52,853 bases of DNA, from NCBI GenBank assembly GCA_041797745.1, contig JBHBZU010000026.1:1-52853 (forward strand). Direction: 5' to 3'. Made by a program: the position numbers and the translations under genes. A model generated the notes under the pieces. That model was not told the origin of the DNA. It did no database searches and saw nothing but the letters and a program-made list of their open reading frames with translations. The stretch is from UBA3871 sp041797745 (GTDB lineage Bacteria > Bacillota > Clostridia > Peptostreptococcales > Anaerovoracaceae). Positions 1 through 10,800 of the stretch are shown one piece after another (positions within the stretch are counted from its first letter, which is position 1; every line of letters begins with the position of its first letter).

Positions 1-1459
1 AACCACGCTTTGCTTCATCTTCCGTAGCACCGCCAGTTCCTGCCATAGCTTTTGCCATGCTCACACTTTTTATGTCAGCCAACTGCAAATCACGTTTTGC
101 CTCAACACCGCCAGAGCCTGCCACATCTTTTTCCATATTCACCAGTGCCGCGCTCTTTTTCGCCGCCTCTCTTTGCGTTTCCTGCACCGCGCTTTTTTCC
201 GCTGCCTCTCTTTGCATTTCCAGTGCCGCGCTCTTTTTCGCCGCCTCTCTTTGCATTTCCTGCGTCGCGCTTTTTTCCGCTGCCTCTCTTTGCATTTCCA
301 GTGCCACGCTCTTTTCCTCTGCCTTTCTTTGCATTTCCCGCGCCGCAAAAATGCCTATGGTTCCCACTCCGCAATACAGGTCAAACACCGTCTCATTACC
401 GGTTAAACCTGCATATTCCATAACCTTTCCGTAAAGTTTTTCCATGCCCGCAGGGTTCACCTGATAGAATGCCAGCGGTGAAATTTCAAAGCATAGCTCC
501 CCTGACCGCTCAAGAATCGTAGGCTTTCCCGCCAAAGTGACGCATTTTTCTCCAAGCACGGTACTCTCTTTTGTCTTGTTAACATTGACAATGAGGCTTT
601 TAAGCTCAAACCCCACCTCGAAAATATACTCATCCATCAAATCTGCCAAAAGCTGTGCTTGAGGTAGTTCTACGGCAGTAGCAACAATTATAACCATCAC
701 TTCTCCCGTACCTGCGGCAGTTTTTACCACCATCCCGCGAAGCAAGCCCTTTCCCCTTTTTCTGTCGTAAATGAACGGCTTAACTTCTGCAATATATTTC
801 CTAAGAGCCGCAGCTGCCGCCATTGCTGATGGCATCTGCAACTTGCATTCGCGGCAATCAAATACCCGATGGCTTTTACTTCCGTAAAAACCGACGCTTC
901 CGTCAATGCCCACGGCAAATTCCGCCTTGTTTCGATAGGCGGTAGGTCTTACGGAAGTTGTGCCGATACTGATAATATCTCTAACAGTTGGTGCTTCAAG
1001 ACCCCCCAGTCTCTCCAGCTTGTCACGTACCTGTTTGCTCTTAATCGCCAGCTCTCCCTCATAGCTGTAACCGCAGAAAGTGCAACCTCCGCACTCATCT
1101 GCATGGGGGCAGAACTCTTTTTCTCTGTGGGGTGATTCTTCGATAATCTCCAGAGTTTCAGCAATAGCATAGTTTTTCTTAATCTTTACGATACTTGCAC
1201 GAACTCGGTCTTTCGGATAAGCGCCGCTTACAAAAATAGTCAGACCTGCCAATTCTCTATGTTCAGCGGCATTTTCTTCCGTCATCTTCCCTATACCCTG
1301 ACCCATATCTGTAAAATCTGTAATGTACAGCTCAACTTCCATGGATTCATTGCGGTTTTTCACTTCATGTGCTTTAGCTCTTTCTCTTCCGACGCCTCTT
1401 TCATCTTGTTTTCCATGTTTATTTTTATTGAAATTTTCATTTCTCTTCTTTTCTCTCAT
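1..1459 (-). CDS. RlmD/RumA-type 23S rRNA (uracil-5-)methyltransferase, partial, with repeat insertion
   Basis: The family transfers a methyl group from SAM to C5 of a uridine in 23S rRNA. The gene starts at ATG 1459, just after an in-frame TAA, and runs off the left edge, so 486 residues are visible. After a basic, low-complexity N-terminus (about 1-35) comes a TRAM-like domain. Iron-sulfur cysteines follow near residues 115-125 (CPHADECGGC), with more at FDCREC. SAM motif I is DLYCGVGTIGIF at 360-371. In known members motif I leads into a helix and then the VxGxE strand. Here it leads straight into five 13-residue repeats (375-439) and then a Gly/Ala-rich stretch that reaches the edge. The frame stays open throughout. 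The catalytic Cys motif would lie beyond the window, so activity cannot be judged. RlmCD or another RumA paralogue is possible. Confidence 0.85.
   Translation of the reverse strand, partial: MREKKRNENFNKNKHGKQDERGVGRERAKAHEVKNRNESMEVELYITDFTDMGQGIGKMTEENAAEHRELAGLTIFVSGAYPKDRVRASIVKIKKNYAIAETLEIIEESPHREKEFCPHADECGGCTFCGYSYEGELAIKSKQVRDKLERLGGLEAPTVRDIISIGTTSVRPTAYRNKAEFAVGIDGSVGFYGSKSHRVFDCRECKLQMPSAMAAAAALRKYIAEVKPFIYDRKRGKGLLRGMVVKTAAGTGEVMVIIVATAVELPQAQLLADLMDEYIFEVGFELKSLIVNVNKTKESTVLGEKCVTLAGKPTILERSGELCFEISPLAFYQVNPAGMEKLYGKVMEYAGLTGNETVFDLYCGVGTIGIFAAREMQRKAEEKSVALEMQREAAEKSATQEMQREAAKKSAALEMQREAAEKSAVQETQREAAKKSAALVNMEKDVAGSGGVEAKRDLQLADIKSVSMAKAMAGTGGATEDEAKRG
143..337 (-). repeat. 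39-bp tandem repeat, five in-frame copies
   Basis: Five contiguous 39-bp units at 337-299, 298-260, 259-221, 220-182 and 181-143 encode 13-residue units of the form EMQREAAEKSAAL. Variation is mainly at E/K at position 8 and AL/TQ/VQ at the end. The first copy is the most diverged (RKAEEKSVAL). The unit is charged and Ala-rich, so it should form a long helix. Because 39 is a multiple of three, copy-number change alters protein length but not frame, and the array is open in several other frames. Confidence 0.95.
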
Positions 1460-1578
1460 TGGCTCTTACCTGCTTTTGTTTATTTTCGGTTTTAACGGTT
1501 TCACCTGCACTTTCCTTAATTTTAAGGCATGAAGCCCTGTTTTACAATATGTTTTGTATATACATTTTTTTAGACTTA

Positions 1579-1587
1579 TGCTATAAT
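1579..1587 (+). promoter_or_regulatory. Extended -10 promoter for the GGDEF/EAL gene
   Basis: TGCTATAAT is a perfect extended -10 element about 135 bp before the start codon at 1722. No good -35 hexamer lies 16-18 bp upstream. The leader between them is AT-rich and has a short direct repeat (AATTTACAATTTACAAT near 1682). Confidence 0.55.
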
Positions 1588-1721
1588 TTTAATAGATTTT
1601 AGTTGTGAAACGGTGATTTTTCTCAACTAATTCATTATTTAAAAAGGGTATATAGATTATAAATTAAAATTTCTTATTTGTAATTTACAATTTACAATCT
1701 ATTAAAACAGGGTAGAACCAT

Positions 1722-4700
1722 ATGGCTCCAAACACTATTGCTAACACTATTGCTAACAATTTTGCAGCGATTATTTCCTGCAATCTTAGTCAAAATACAT
1801 ATTCCTCCGATGTTGAGTTTTCAGCTCTCCAGCTGGATTGTTCAACTACCGGAAAATTTTCAGATCTCATTGATACAGTGGCTGCCAGAGCATCAGCTAC
1901 TTATTCTGATATGCTGAAATCCTGTTTTTCAAAAGAGGCTCTGCTCTCTGCTTATCAGGAAAATCCTCAGCATAATTTCCAAAACGCCTTTGTGAAAATA
2001 TATTATGGACACGAAATGAATGAGCAATGGGTTGCCGTAGTTTCAGTCTTAAGTAAGGATGAAGAATGTGGTGACATCAACTGCACTCTGCATTTGCGTT
2101 CCATTGATATTATGTATAACGAATGCGAGGTCAGCTTTCTTTCTGAAACAAGCCGCAATTCCGGGTCACAAATCATATTTAATCATGACGCCTGCAAGCT
2201 GGCACTTGTCTTGGATATGAGTACAGGGCGTTATCAAAATTTAGGAGGGACTTTCCATTACGAAGAATCCCATCTCTTTGGAGATACAGGAAATTGGGTG
2301 GATCTTTTTACAGTGCTGGGTACCCTCATGGATTCTCCAAGCGACCAGCGTTTTTGCACCTCCCCAAACCTTATAGATAATATTTCCTCCATGTTAAAGG
2401 ATTACGGCGGATATCACTTTATCCGTTGCTCCATTTCTTTAAATGAAGTTCCCACATGGCATGAATTAGCATTCCTTTCCCTTGTTGAAGACAGCTCAAA
2501 GGTGCTTATTACCTTTAAGGATATTCAGGAATTATTATCCAATAAACTGTCTTTTTCAAGTTCTGCGGAATCCAATTTTTCACAGCACAATTTCCGTTCA
2601 TTTGCCATGAACGCTATTACTACGGCAGTAAACGCTGTACCTTATCCTTACTGTTGCATTGACGTAAAGGAACCCTTTAAGATTATTGCCGCAAACGAAG
2701 CATTTTTTAAACTCACAGGCTATAACAGAGAGCAGTTCTCTCTGAGCTTCAGTGACAGCTTGATTTTAGTTTTGCATCCGGCAGATTTACCATATAGCAG
2801 GAGACATTTTAAGGAGACTTTGAAGCACGAAACGGCAACTTCCGAGCTTGAATACAGAATTATACGCTCCACCGGAAGCAGCATTTGGATACATAGTGAA
2901 ATAAGTACCATCGAAGTTCCAAGCGGACATATTTCTTTCTTGAACTTCACCGATATCACCGAAAAGAAAAAGGCTTCCGAAAGCGGTATAAGCAGTCATC
3001 AGATATTTACCCAAACCTACTCCAAGAGTGCCAATATACTTTTCAGCTACGGCTTTGCCTCCGACATATTAAAAGATCGTGGCGGCTTTAAGGAAACTTT
3101 AGGCTTCCCGTCTATAATCGAACACTTTAGAGAGCTGCTTCTTTCCGAGGGCTTTGTACATCCTGAGGATAAGTCTGAAATCGAGCGTGTACTTAACAAC
3201 ATTCGCGCAGGTTCAGATACAGTTTCAGGTTCTCTTCGCATTAAAGTCCCCAATTTGAACGATGATTACGCAAGAGTCAGCTTCACCCTCAGTCTGATTT
3301 TCGGAAATTCCGGTATGCCTGACCAGATTATCGGCGTAATTGACAAGGTTACCGTACAAAAAGAAGTGGTTTCCACCTCACCGGAAGATACCATCAAGAT
3401 GGAAACATCTTCCAACATTTTCAACATAGACTTAAATTCTCCAAGAATGGCGGATACCTTGACTTATTATACGGTCAATCTCAGTCTCAATGTTATCGAA
3501 AGCTCCAGCAGTCGCGAAATTTCCGGAATCTCCATATCGGATCATACCGGCGAACGTTTTAACGAGGTAGCTAAAAATTTAGCAAATACACTTATTGCAA
3601 GGGACTACTCCGAAAGCTTTATAAAATTATTTAATACGGAAAATCTATTGGCTCAGTTTGAACAGGAAAATTTGGATTTGGTAAATGTATTCCACCTGTC
3701 CCATCCTGCTTTAACTAATATGTGGGTAAAGGTTTTCACCCACATTGCCTACGATTCTTCCGACAATTCCGTACGTGCTTTGATTTATTCCTGCGACGTA
3801 TCCGAAGAATATCAAAAGATTAGTTCTCTTGTGAATGCCTCTTCAAAGGACCCTCTTACAGGGCTTCACAACAGAGCTCGCGCCAAAGAATTGATTTCCG
3901 ATTATCTCGGAGATATGACTCCCGATGAAATGGCGGCTTTTCTTATTATCGACCTTGATAACTTTAAAGAAATAAATGACACCTACGGTCATCAAACCGG
4001 CGATGAATATCTCAAGGAATTTGCAGACGCACTCTCCGATTTTCTCCCTTATGCCTATGTTTCAAGGCTCGGTGGCGATGAGTTCATCGTCTTCCTTAAA
4101 CAATGCCGAAGTGTAAGCGAGGTTTCGGATTGCGCTTTCTCCATCCTTAAAATTATTAAGGATATAAACAACAGTCATATAACACCTTTTAACACCACAG
4201 GTTCCATAGGTATCGCCTTGGCACCCTCCAATGGTCACGATTTTGATACCCTCTATCAAAATGCCGACTTGGCACTTTATACGGTAAAGAACAGCCAAAA
4301 GGATGGTTATATGTTCTGTGATGAAGAGAACCAAGCAGTTCACCATAGCAACAGCAAACATACGCTACTGTCAAAAAACAGCTACAACAAGACTAACTCT
4401 TCCAATATTGCTATCATTAGCTTAATCGTATTCTTGCTGGTTACTATTTTTATTTCTCTGCCGGTTACCTTAAACCTTTATAATGTCAACCCAAGCAGAA
4501 ACGCCCAAGTTGAAGAAAACTACGTAACCCATTCAGACTATGTTTATAAGCAGACAGAGCTGTTCCTTACGGATAAAATCAACAATGTCAAAAGTTTAGC
4601 CTATTATGCAGGGCTCCACTTCAATGACGCAAATTTCAAAGCTGAAATGGACAAGTACATTCAATTTTATACTTTCAATGAAGTTGAATTTATCACTCCA

Positions 4701-6647
4701 TCAGGCAAACAGGATTTCTACCGTTACGGCAAAAGACCTGTTTCCAAAGATGCCTTGGTTATGCTGGACGATACGTTGATTTACACGGATGGTAATTTAC
4801 CGAAAGCCATTCGCGAAACTTATATCGAACGTGGCACTTTGGTCTTTTCCCATAGCGTGCTCTCCGGTGACAAGATTATCGGTCACCTGATTTGCACTAT
4901 TGACGCCAAAACTGCCAAAGACTATCTTGGCATTATAGCTTCATACAACAACGAAACCACTTACCTCGCCGCCCGCGACGGTATCATTATTGCAGGTTCT
5001 GATACTACGCCTTCCAACTTAAACAGATTTAACAATGTTGATTATTTCAGAAATAAAGGCTTCATCTTTGATGAAAGAATATTTAAAGACAGCTACCATA
5101 TAGATAATATTCAAATACCGTCTATGAGTAAATCCTATGCTAAATATCTGTTATATTCACATGCCTTGAAGCTTTCCTCGGATGATTCCAATCAGAAAAT
5201 TTCAGTTATTTCGGTAGTTCCTGTCAATTCTCTTTCAGGAGGCTTAACTAACCTGCTTATACTGATACTCATTTTCGTAATCCTCTGTGCTTTCACAATC
5301 TTGTTTATTTCGTTATTCCTAATGCACAGAAAACGCAAGCAACGTTCCTATGTAAGAGATATTGCATATAAGGATGACCTTACAAAGCTGAACAATATGA
5401 ACTATCTCTATGACCACAGTAAGCCTTTGATTAAGATGTGTGGTGAGCCTTGCGCCATTGTATCCATAAACGTGGACAATTTCCAAATTATTAAGGAAAC
5501 CTACGGCGCGGCTAAAAGTAACAAGCTCATTACCTGCATAGGTAACGGTATTGCAGACTTTATCAGCGAAAATGAAAATGCAGCAAGATATTCAGATGAC
5601 AGATATTGCGTTCTACTGTCCTTTATAAACGAAGAAGATTTGACTACAAGGCTCAAGGATTTGAGAACACATATCTTTACCAACTGCACAACTTATATGC
5701 CTATGCCTATCAGCTTTACTCTTTCAATAGGTGTTTACCTCTGCGACACCGCGAATCAGTCCATAAAACAAAGCTATGAAATGGCTGAACTGGCAAGAAC
5801 TTATTTCAGGGATACTCCGGGCGATGGCATTTACTATTATGACGCCAAGCTCCAGCAACGTATCCATAGACAAAAGACCATTGAGGATTCCATTGACGCG
5901 GCTCTTGAAAACGGTGAATTTATACCGTTCTATCAGCCTATTGTAAATGTATATAATCATAAAATAGTCAGTGCCGAAGCTCTCACCAGATGGCAAAAAG
6001 CAGACGGCACCATGATTCCGCCAATTGAGTTTATTCCTCTTTTGGAAAAACACGGTACCATCGTTGCTTTGGACTACTATATATTTGAAAGAGTCTGCGC
6101 GCAAATGCAGGTTTGGAAAAATACGCCTCTTTGCGACATAAATATATCCGTAAATATGTCAAGACAACACTTCTATCATCCTGATTTTGTTGAAAGACTT
6201 ACGAGAACAACCGCTAAATACGATGTTCCAAATGAAAAGATTTGCATTGAAATTACGGAAAATATATACATTGAAGATGACCAACTCATAAACAGCATTA
6301 TGCTGAGGTTAAAGGAGCAGGGTTTCCGAATTTCCATGGACGATTTCGGTACAGGCTACTCCTCCATGAGTATGCTGCAAAAAATGCCGATTGATATCAT
6401 CAAGATTGACAAGCAGTTCCTTGACTCATCACTCTCCAGCGACAACGGAATCATAGTTTTGGAGGGCATTGTAAATATTGCAAAACAATTAGGGCTTAAA
6501 ACTGTATGTGAGGGAGTCGACTCCAGCAATCAGATTAACTGGCTGAAAGCCGTTGGTTGCGACATGATTCAAGGCTTCTATTACTCGAAGCCGGTTGCCT
6601 ATACAGCTTTTGAAAACTTCTACATTGATTACACAAGTCAAATATAG
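1722..6647 (+). CDS. Cyclic-di-GMP turnover protein: PAS-GGDEF-TM-sensor-TM-degenerate GGDEF-EAL
   Basis: This 1641-residue protein combines synthesis-type and breakdown-type c-di-GMP domains. Residues 1-300 are unrecognised. A PAS fold lies near 300-415 and weaker PAS-like regions at about 425-545 and 580-705. The first GGDEF domain (about 705-870) has an intact RLGGDEF at 782-788 and no RxxD inhibitory site at the usual distance. A transmembrane helix (about 897-920), an extracellular Cache-like sensor and a second helix (about 1174-1202) follow. The second GGDEF domain is degenerate, with SDDRY at about 1289-1293. The EAL domain ends the protein, with AEAL at 1418-1421, DDFGTGYSS and KIDKQF kept, so phosphodiesterase activity is likely. 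The start is ATG 1722 with an AGGGT site 8 bp upstream. It looks like a soluble cyclase fused to a membrane GGDEF-EAL protein, and it is transcribed alone. Confidence 0.93.
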   Translation: MAPNTIANTIANNFAAIISCNLSQNTYSSDVEFSALQLDCSTTGKFSDLIDTVAARASATYSDMLKSCFSKEALLSAYQENPQHNFQNAFVKIYYGHEMNEQWVAVVSVLSKDEECGDINCTLHLRSIDIMYNECEVSFLSETSRNSGSQIIFNHDACKLALVLDMSTGRYQNLGGTFHYEESHLFGDTGNWVDLFTVLGTLMDSPSDQRFCTSPNLIDNISSMLKDYGGYHFIRCSISLNEVPTWHELAFLSLVEDSSKVLITFKDIQELLSNKLSFSSSAESNFSQHNFRSFAMNAITTAVNAVPYPYCCIDVKEPFKIIAANEAFFKLTGYNREQFSLSFSDSLILVLHPADLPYSRRHFKETLKHETATSELEYRIIRSTGSSIWIHSEISTIEVPSGHISFLNFTDITEKKKASESGISSHQIFTQTYSKSANILFSYGFASDILKDRGGFKETLGFPSIIEHFRELLLSEGFVHPEDKSEIERVLNNIRAGSDTVSGSLRIKVPNLNDDYARVSFTLSLIFGNSGMPDQIIGVIDKVTVQKEVVSTSPEDTIKMETSSNIFNIDLNSPRMADTLTYYTVNLSLNVIESSSSREISGISISDHTGERFNEVAKNLANTLIARDYSESFIKLFNTENLLAQFEQENLDLVNVFHLSHPALTNMWVKVFTHIAYDSSDNSVRALIYSCDVSEEYQKISSLVNASSKDPLTGLHNRARAKELISDYLGDMTPDEMAAFLIIDLDNFKEINDTYGHQTGDEYLKEFADALSDFLPYAYVSRLGGDEFIVFLKQCRSVSEVSDCAFSILKIIKDINNSHITPFNTTGSIGIALAPSNGHDFDTLYQNADLALYTVKNSQKDGYMFCDEENQAVHHSNSKHTLLSKNSYNKTNSSNIAIISLIVFLLVTIFISLPVTLNLYNVNPSRNAQVEENYVTHSDYVYKQTELFLTDKINNVKSLAYYAGLHFNDANFKAEMDKYIQFYTFNEVEFITPSGKQDFYRYGKRPVSKDALVMLDDTLIYTDGNLPKAIRETYIERGTLVFSHSVLSGDKIIGHLICTIDAKTAKDYLGIIASYNNETTYLAARDGIIIAGSDTTPSNLNRFNNVDYFRNKGFIFDERIFKDSYHIDNIQIPSMSKSYAKYLLYSHALKLSSDDSNQKISVISVVPVNSLSGGLTNLLILILIFVILCAFTILFISLFLMHRKRKQRSYVRDIAYKDDLTKLNNMNYLYDHSKPLIKMCGEPCAIVSINVDNFQIIKETYGAAKSNKLITCIGNGIADFISENENAARYSDDRYCVLLSFINEEDLTTRLKDLRTHIFTNCTTYMPMPISFTLSIGVYLCDTANQSIKQSYEMAELARTYFRDTPGDGIYYYDAKLQQRIHRQKTIEDSIDAALENGEFIPFYQPIVNVYNHKIVSAEALTRWQKADGTMIPPIEFIPLLEKHGTIVALDYYIFERVCAQMQVWKNTPLCDINISVNMSRQHFYHPDFVERLTRTTAKYDVPNEKICIEITENIYIEDDQLINSIMLRLKEQGFRISMDDFGTGYSSMSMLQKMPIDIIKIDKQFLDSSLSSDNGIIVLEGIVNIAKQLGLKTVCEGVDSSNQINWLKAVGCDMIQGFYYSKPVAYTAFENFYIDYTSQI

Positions 6648-6677
6648 AACCTTTGCCTTATTATCTTTTAAAACACA

Positions 6678-6722
6678 AAAGAGAGGCTTCATACTGATAT
6701 GAATGAAGTCTCTCTTTTTTTA
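6678..6722 (+). terminator. Intrinsic terminator of the GGDEF/EAL gene
   Basis: A 14-bp stem (AAGAGAGGCTTCAT with its near-perfect complement, one G-T pair) is followed by a T run. It lies 30 bp after the stop codon. Confidence 0.9.
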
Positions 6723-6725
6723 CAC

Positions 6726-6743
6726 TTTTTGTCCTATAAGCCT
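6726..6743 (+). repeat. Dispersed terminator-linked motif, copy A
   Basis: TTTTTGTCCTATAAGCCT lies directly after the terminator T run. Related copies occur at 16288-16305 (minus strand) and 34889-34905 (plus strand). Confidence 0.55.
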
Positions 6744-6810
6744 ATAAGCCAAACTTGAACTCCGGTAAAGTTTCTCCGCTTTTTCTATTTTTCCAATCTT
6801 ACCCTTGTTG

Positions 6811-7776
6811 CTATATAGAAAGTATTTCTGCTAATTTTATAAGGTCCTCATTTGGTTCTCGCTTCATTTCCAAAGCGTCCTTAAGGTCATAAGCTACTAT
6901 TTCATTGCCGCTTATGCCAATAGCTTTGGAAAGACTGTCTTCCTTTAACAGCTGCACCGCCTTGTATCCCATTCGGGAAGCAAGCATTCTGTCTCTGGCA
7001 GTCGGCGAACCGCCTCTTTGAATATAGCCCAGCACAACAATCTTGGTATCCAAACCGGTTCTTTCCCTTATTACATCAGCAAGTTCTTGTGAAGACAGTT
7101 CCGTTCCCTCCGCCCTCATGATGATACTGTGCCTCTTACCTCTGTTAACACCTTGCAAAATTTTCCTGCAAAGTTCATTGATATCCACCGGATTTTCAGG
7201 GGTAAGAATATATTCCGCGCCCCCTGTAAGTCCTGCGTAAAGGGCGATATCACCGCAACGGCGTCCCATTACCTCTACAACGGTAGTTCTCTCGTGAGAT
7301 GAGGAAGTATCGCGAATATTTGAAATCGCACCCAGTACGGTATTTACGGAGGTATCAAAGCCTATTGTAAAGTCCGTATATGCCAAATCATTGTCTATGG
7401 TACCCGGAAGCCCCATAACCTTGACACCGAACTCCTCTGCCAGCATTAACGCCCCGTGCAGAGAACCGTCGCCTCCTATTACAACCAAGCCGTCAATTTG
7501 AAAGGTCTGTAATATTGAGTTTGCCCTGCTGCGCCCCTCTTTAGACAGGAATCTTTCCGAACGGGCGGTTCTTATAACAGTTCCGCCGCGATGCATAATG
7601 CCGCCTACATCGGAAACTGTCATTTGATTTAAGTCTCCGTCAATCAGCCCCTCAAAGCCTCTGTCAATGCCGTAAACTTCCATTCCCTCATAAATGGCTG
7701 TTCTTACTACTGCTCTAAGCGCTGCATTCATACCTGGAGCGTCGCCTCCGCTGGTTAAAATTGCTATTCTTCTCAT
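6811..7776 (-). CDS. pfkA: ATP-dependent 6-phosphofructokinase
   Basis: It phosphorylates fructose 6-phosphate to fructose 1,6-bisphosphate, the committed step of glycolysis, in the cytoplasm. The 321-residue product shows GGDAPGMNAA at the N-terminus, GGDGS (Gly rather than Asp at the fourth residue, the ATP-dependent form, not the PPi form), PGTIDND with the catalytic Asp, and EVMGRRCGDIA. The length matches bacterial PfkA. The ATG at 7776 is preferred over the TTG one codon earlier because GGAG sits 7 bp before it. It is the last gene of a typA-mscS-dnaE-pfkA run, 34 bp after dnaE. The opposing enzyme fbp is also in this window (44777-46732). Confidence 0.97.
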   Translation of the reverse strand: MRRIAILTSGGDAPGMNAALRAVVRTAIYEGMEVYGIDRGFEGLIDGDLNQMTVSDVGGIMHRGGTVIRTARSERFLSKEGRSRANSILQTFQIDGLVVIGGDGSLHGALMLAEEFGVKVMGLPGTIDNDLAYTDFTIGFDTSVNTVLGAISNIRDTSSSHERTTVVEVMGRRCGDIALYAGLTGGAEYILTPENPVDINELCRKILQGVNRGKRHSIIMRAEGTELSSQELADVIRERTGLDTKIVVLGYIQRGGSPTARDRMLASRMGYKAVQLLKEDSLSKAIGISGNEIVAYDLKDALEMKREPNEDLIKLAEILSI

Positions 7777-7810
7777 CAAGCTTCTCCTATCGTATATACT
7801 TGCTTTGGTA

Positions 7811-10800
7811 TCATTTAGGTATAACTTTTACATTTTCTTCACCTAAAAGTATCTCGGCTTCTTTTATAAATTCCTCTCCAAGATTTACCCAAAGTTCTTT
7901 AGGGACTTTAAGACCCTTACCGTTTTTTAAGTAAACTTTCACCGTATGCTTACCTTTGTATTTTTCTAAAACAGGTCTGACCTTTTCCATGGCAACCATA
8001 ATATCCTCTTCCATTACGCGAAGCGCCACCTCATCCATCGGTAATTCCATATTGCGACAGTCAACAATCTTGTCTGCAAGCAGCGACGGTGTTCTCTCTT
8101 CTTTGAAGTTTATAGTACCTGTAATGGCAATGATACTGCCCTCTTGAGTCAAATCCGCAGCTCTCTCGTAAACATTTGGGAAAACTACTACTTCCACGCT
8201 TCCGAAAAGATCCTCCACATTTAGAAACGCCATCATCTTGTTGTTCTTGGTAATTTGCGTCTTTCTGTGGTCTACCATTCCCGCAACGGTTACTTTCATG
8301 CCGTCCTTTACTTGACTGTCCTCTTCACCGGCATGCGCCAGCTCATCTGCGGTAATACTGGTAATGCGCTTGAAAAGCTCCGCATATTCATTTAGCGGAT
8401 GGTCGGTAACGAAAATACCCATCATTTCCTTTTCCTGCTGCAATAAAATCTCTTTAGCGAAGTTATTTATTTTCGGGAGAGTGGTGTTAATATCTGCCTG
8501 TGCAAAGACTTCATCAGAGCCTGCCATGGAGAACAAATCCATCTGTCCTGCAAGGTTCTTTTTAGCGCTGTTTTGCGCCGACTCCATGAGTCTTTCATAA
8601 ACCGCCAAATACTGCGCTCTATTGTCGTTTAACTCGTCAAAAGCTCCCGCTTTAATAAGGCTTTCCACAGCTTTTTTATTTATTTCTTTTATATTGATAT
8701 TGTTTATAAATTCAAATATATCTTTAGGGGCACCCTTTTCTTCTCTGGCATTCATTATAGCTCTGATAGGTCCCTCGCCAACTCCCTTTACCGCCATCAG
8801 TCCAAAGCGAATCATTCCGTCTTTTACTGTAAACTTGGCTCTTGATTCCGTTACACTTGGAGGCAGTACCTTAATACCTATTTCTGTACAATGCCTTATA
8901 TACTTGGCAATCTGCGAGGAGTCTCCGATTACAGAAGTCATAAGCGCCGCCATAAATTCCACGGGGTAATGGCATTTCAAGTAAGCGGTCTGATAAGCTA
9001 CCACCGCATATGCCGCAGCGTGACTCTTGTTAAAGGCGTACTCTGCAAAGCTTATCATCTGGTTGAAGATTTCTTCCGCAGCCTCTTTAGGAATACCGTT
9101 TTTGGCACAGCCTGCTATACCCTCTACCTCATTTCCGTTTACAAAGTTCTCTTTTTCCTTGAGCATGACGTCCATCTTTTTCTTACTCATGGCTCGTCTT
9201 ACCAAATCCGATCTGCCGTAGGAGTAGCCTGCCAAATCTCTTACGATTCGCATTACCTGCTCCTGATAAACCAAGCAGCCATAAGTTACGTCCAATATGG
9301 GCTTTAGGGATGGATGAACATATTTAATATTTTTCGGATTCTTCTTATTTTCGATATATCTTGGTATGGAATCCATAGGTCCCGGTCTATAAAGGGAAAT
9401 ACCCGCTATAATGTCTTCCAAGGTATCAGGTGACAGATTCTTCATAAAAGCTGTCATTCCTGCTGATTCAAGCTGGAATACTCCGCAAGTCTGCCCTGCG
9501 GATATCATTTTAAAAACACCCGAATCCTCATATTCCATTCCGGTAAAATCTATTGAAACTCCGTGATTTTCTTTAATTAATTCGATGGCGTCACGAATTA
9601 CCGTAAGGGTTCGCAAACCCAAAAAATCCATTTTTAGAAGCCCAAGTTCCTCTATGGTTGTCATGGTAAACTGCGTAGCAACTCCCTTATCCGCCATGTA
9701 TAAAGGGACGTATTCGTCCAGCGCTTTTTTGGAAATTACAACGCCTGCCGCATGGGTTGAAGCATGTCTCGGCATTCCCTCCAAAGCCATGGAAGTATCC
9801 AGTACCTTGCGGGTAACAGGGTCTTTTTCGTATTTGTTTTTAAGCTCGGGATTTACGTTCAAAGCCTTTTGGATAGTCATATGAAGATCAAAAGGAATAG
9901 CCTTTGCTATGGAGTCGGCTTCCGCATAACTCACATTTAAGGCTCTAGCCACATCTCTGACAGCCGCCTTAGCTTTTAAGGTTCCGAATGTAATAATTTG
10001 TGATACTTTTTCGGCGCCGTATTTTTCGATAACGTAATCTATTACTTCCCCGCGTCTTTCATAGCAAAAGTCCACATCAATATCAGGCATTGACACTCTT
10101 TCCTGATTTAAAAATCTTTCAAAAATGAGAGAGTACCTGATAGGGTCAATATCTGTAATATGCAGGCTGTATGCCACAATACTTCCTGCCGCAGAGCCTC
10201 TGCCCGGTCCCACCATGATGTTCTTGCTGCGGGCATAATTAATGAAATCCCAAACGATGAGGAAGTATTCTATATATCCCATCTTTTGAATTACGCCCAT
10301 TTCCATATCTAAACGTTCGTAAATTTCAGCAGGAGTGCAGCCCACAGGCAAAACCTCTTCGGTTTCCACATCCCCTCTGGTTATACCATAACGTTCAGTA
10401 ATGCCGCTTTCACAAAGTTTGTGGAAAAAGTCGAGGTTCTCCAATCCATCCGGTGCATGAAATTCCGGCAGATGATAATTTCCAAACTCAATTTCCACAT
10501 TGCACTGATTCGCGATGTGATGAGTGTTGTCTAAAGCCTCCGGAAATCTGGCAAAGATGGTGCGCATTTCTTTCTCGCTTTTAAGGTAGAACTGGTCGTT
10601 GGGAAAACGCATACGTTTTTCGTCATCCACATTGGTAGCCGTCTGAATACATAGCAAGATATCATGAGCCGCCGCGTCTTCTTGGTTTACATAGTGGACA
10701 TCGTTAGTTGCCACGAAAGGAATCCCTGTTTCTTCGTGCAATCTCACCATCTGCGGCAATATGCGAACTTCCTCTTCAAGTCCCTGGTCTTGAAGCTCCA

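Noticed and set aside
52..434. Overlapping plus-strand and minus-strand open frames with low-complexity repeats
   Set aside because: They arise because the 39-bp repeat in the RlmD gene is open in several frames; none has a ribosome site or family match.
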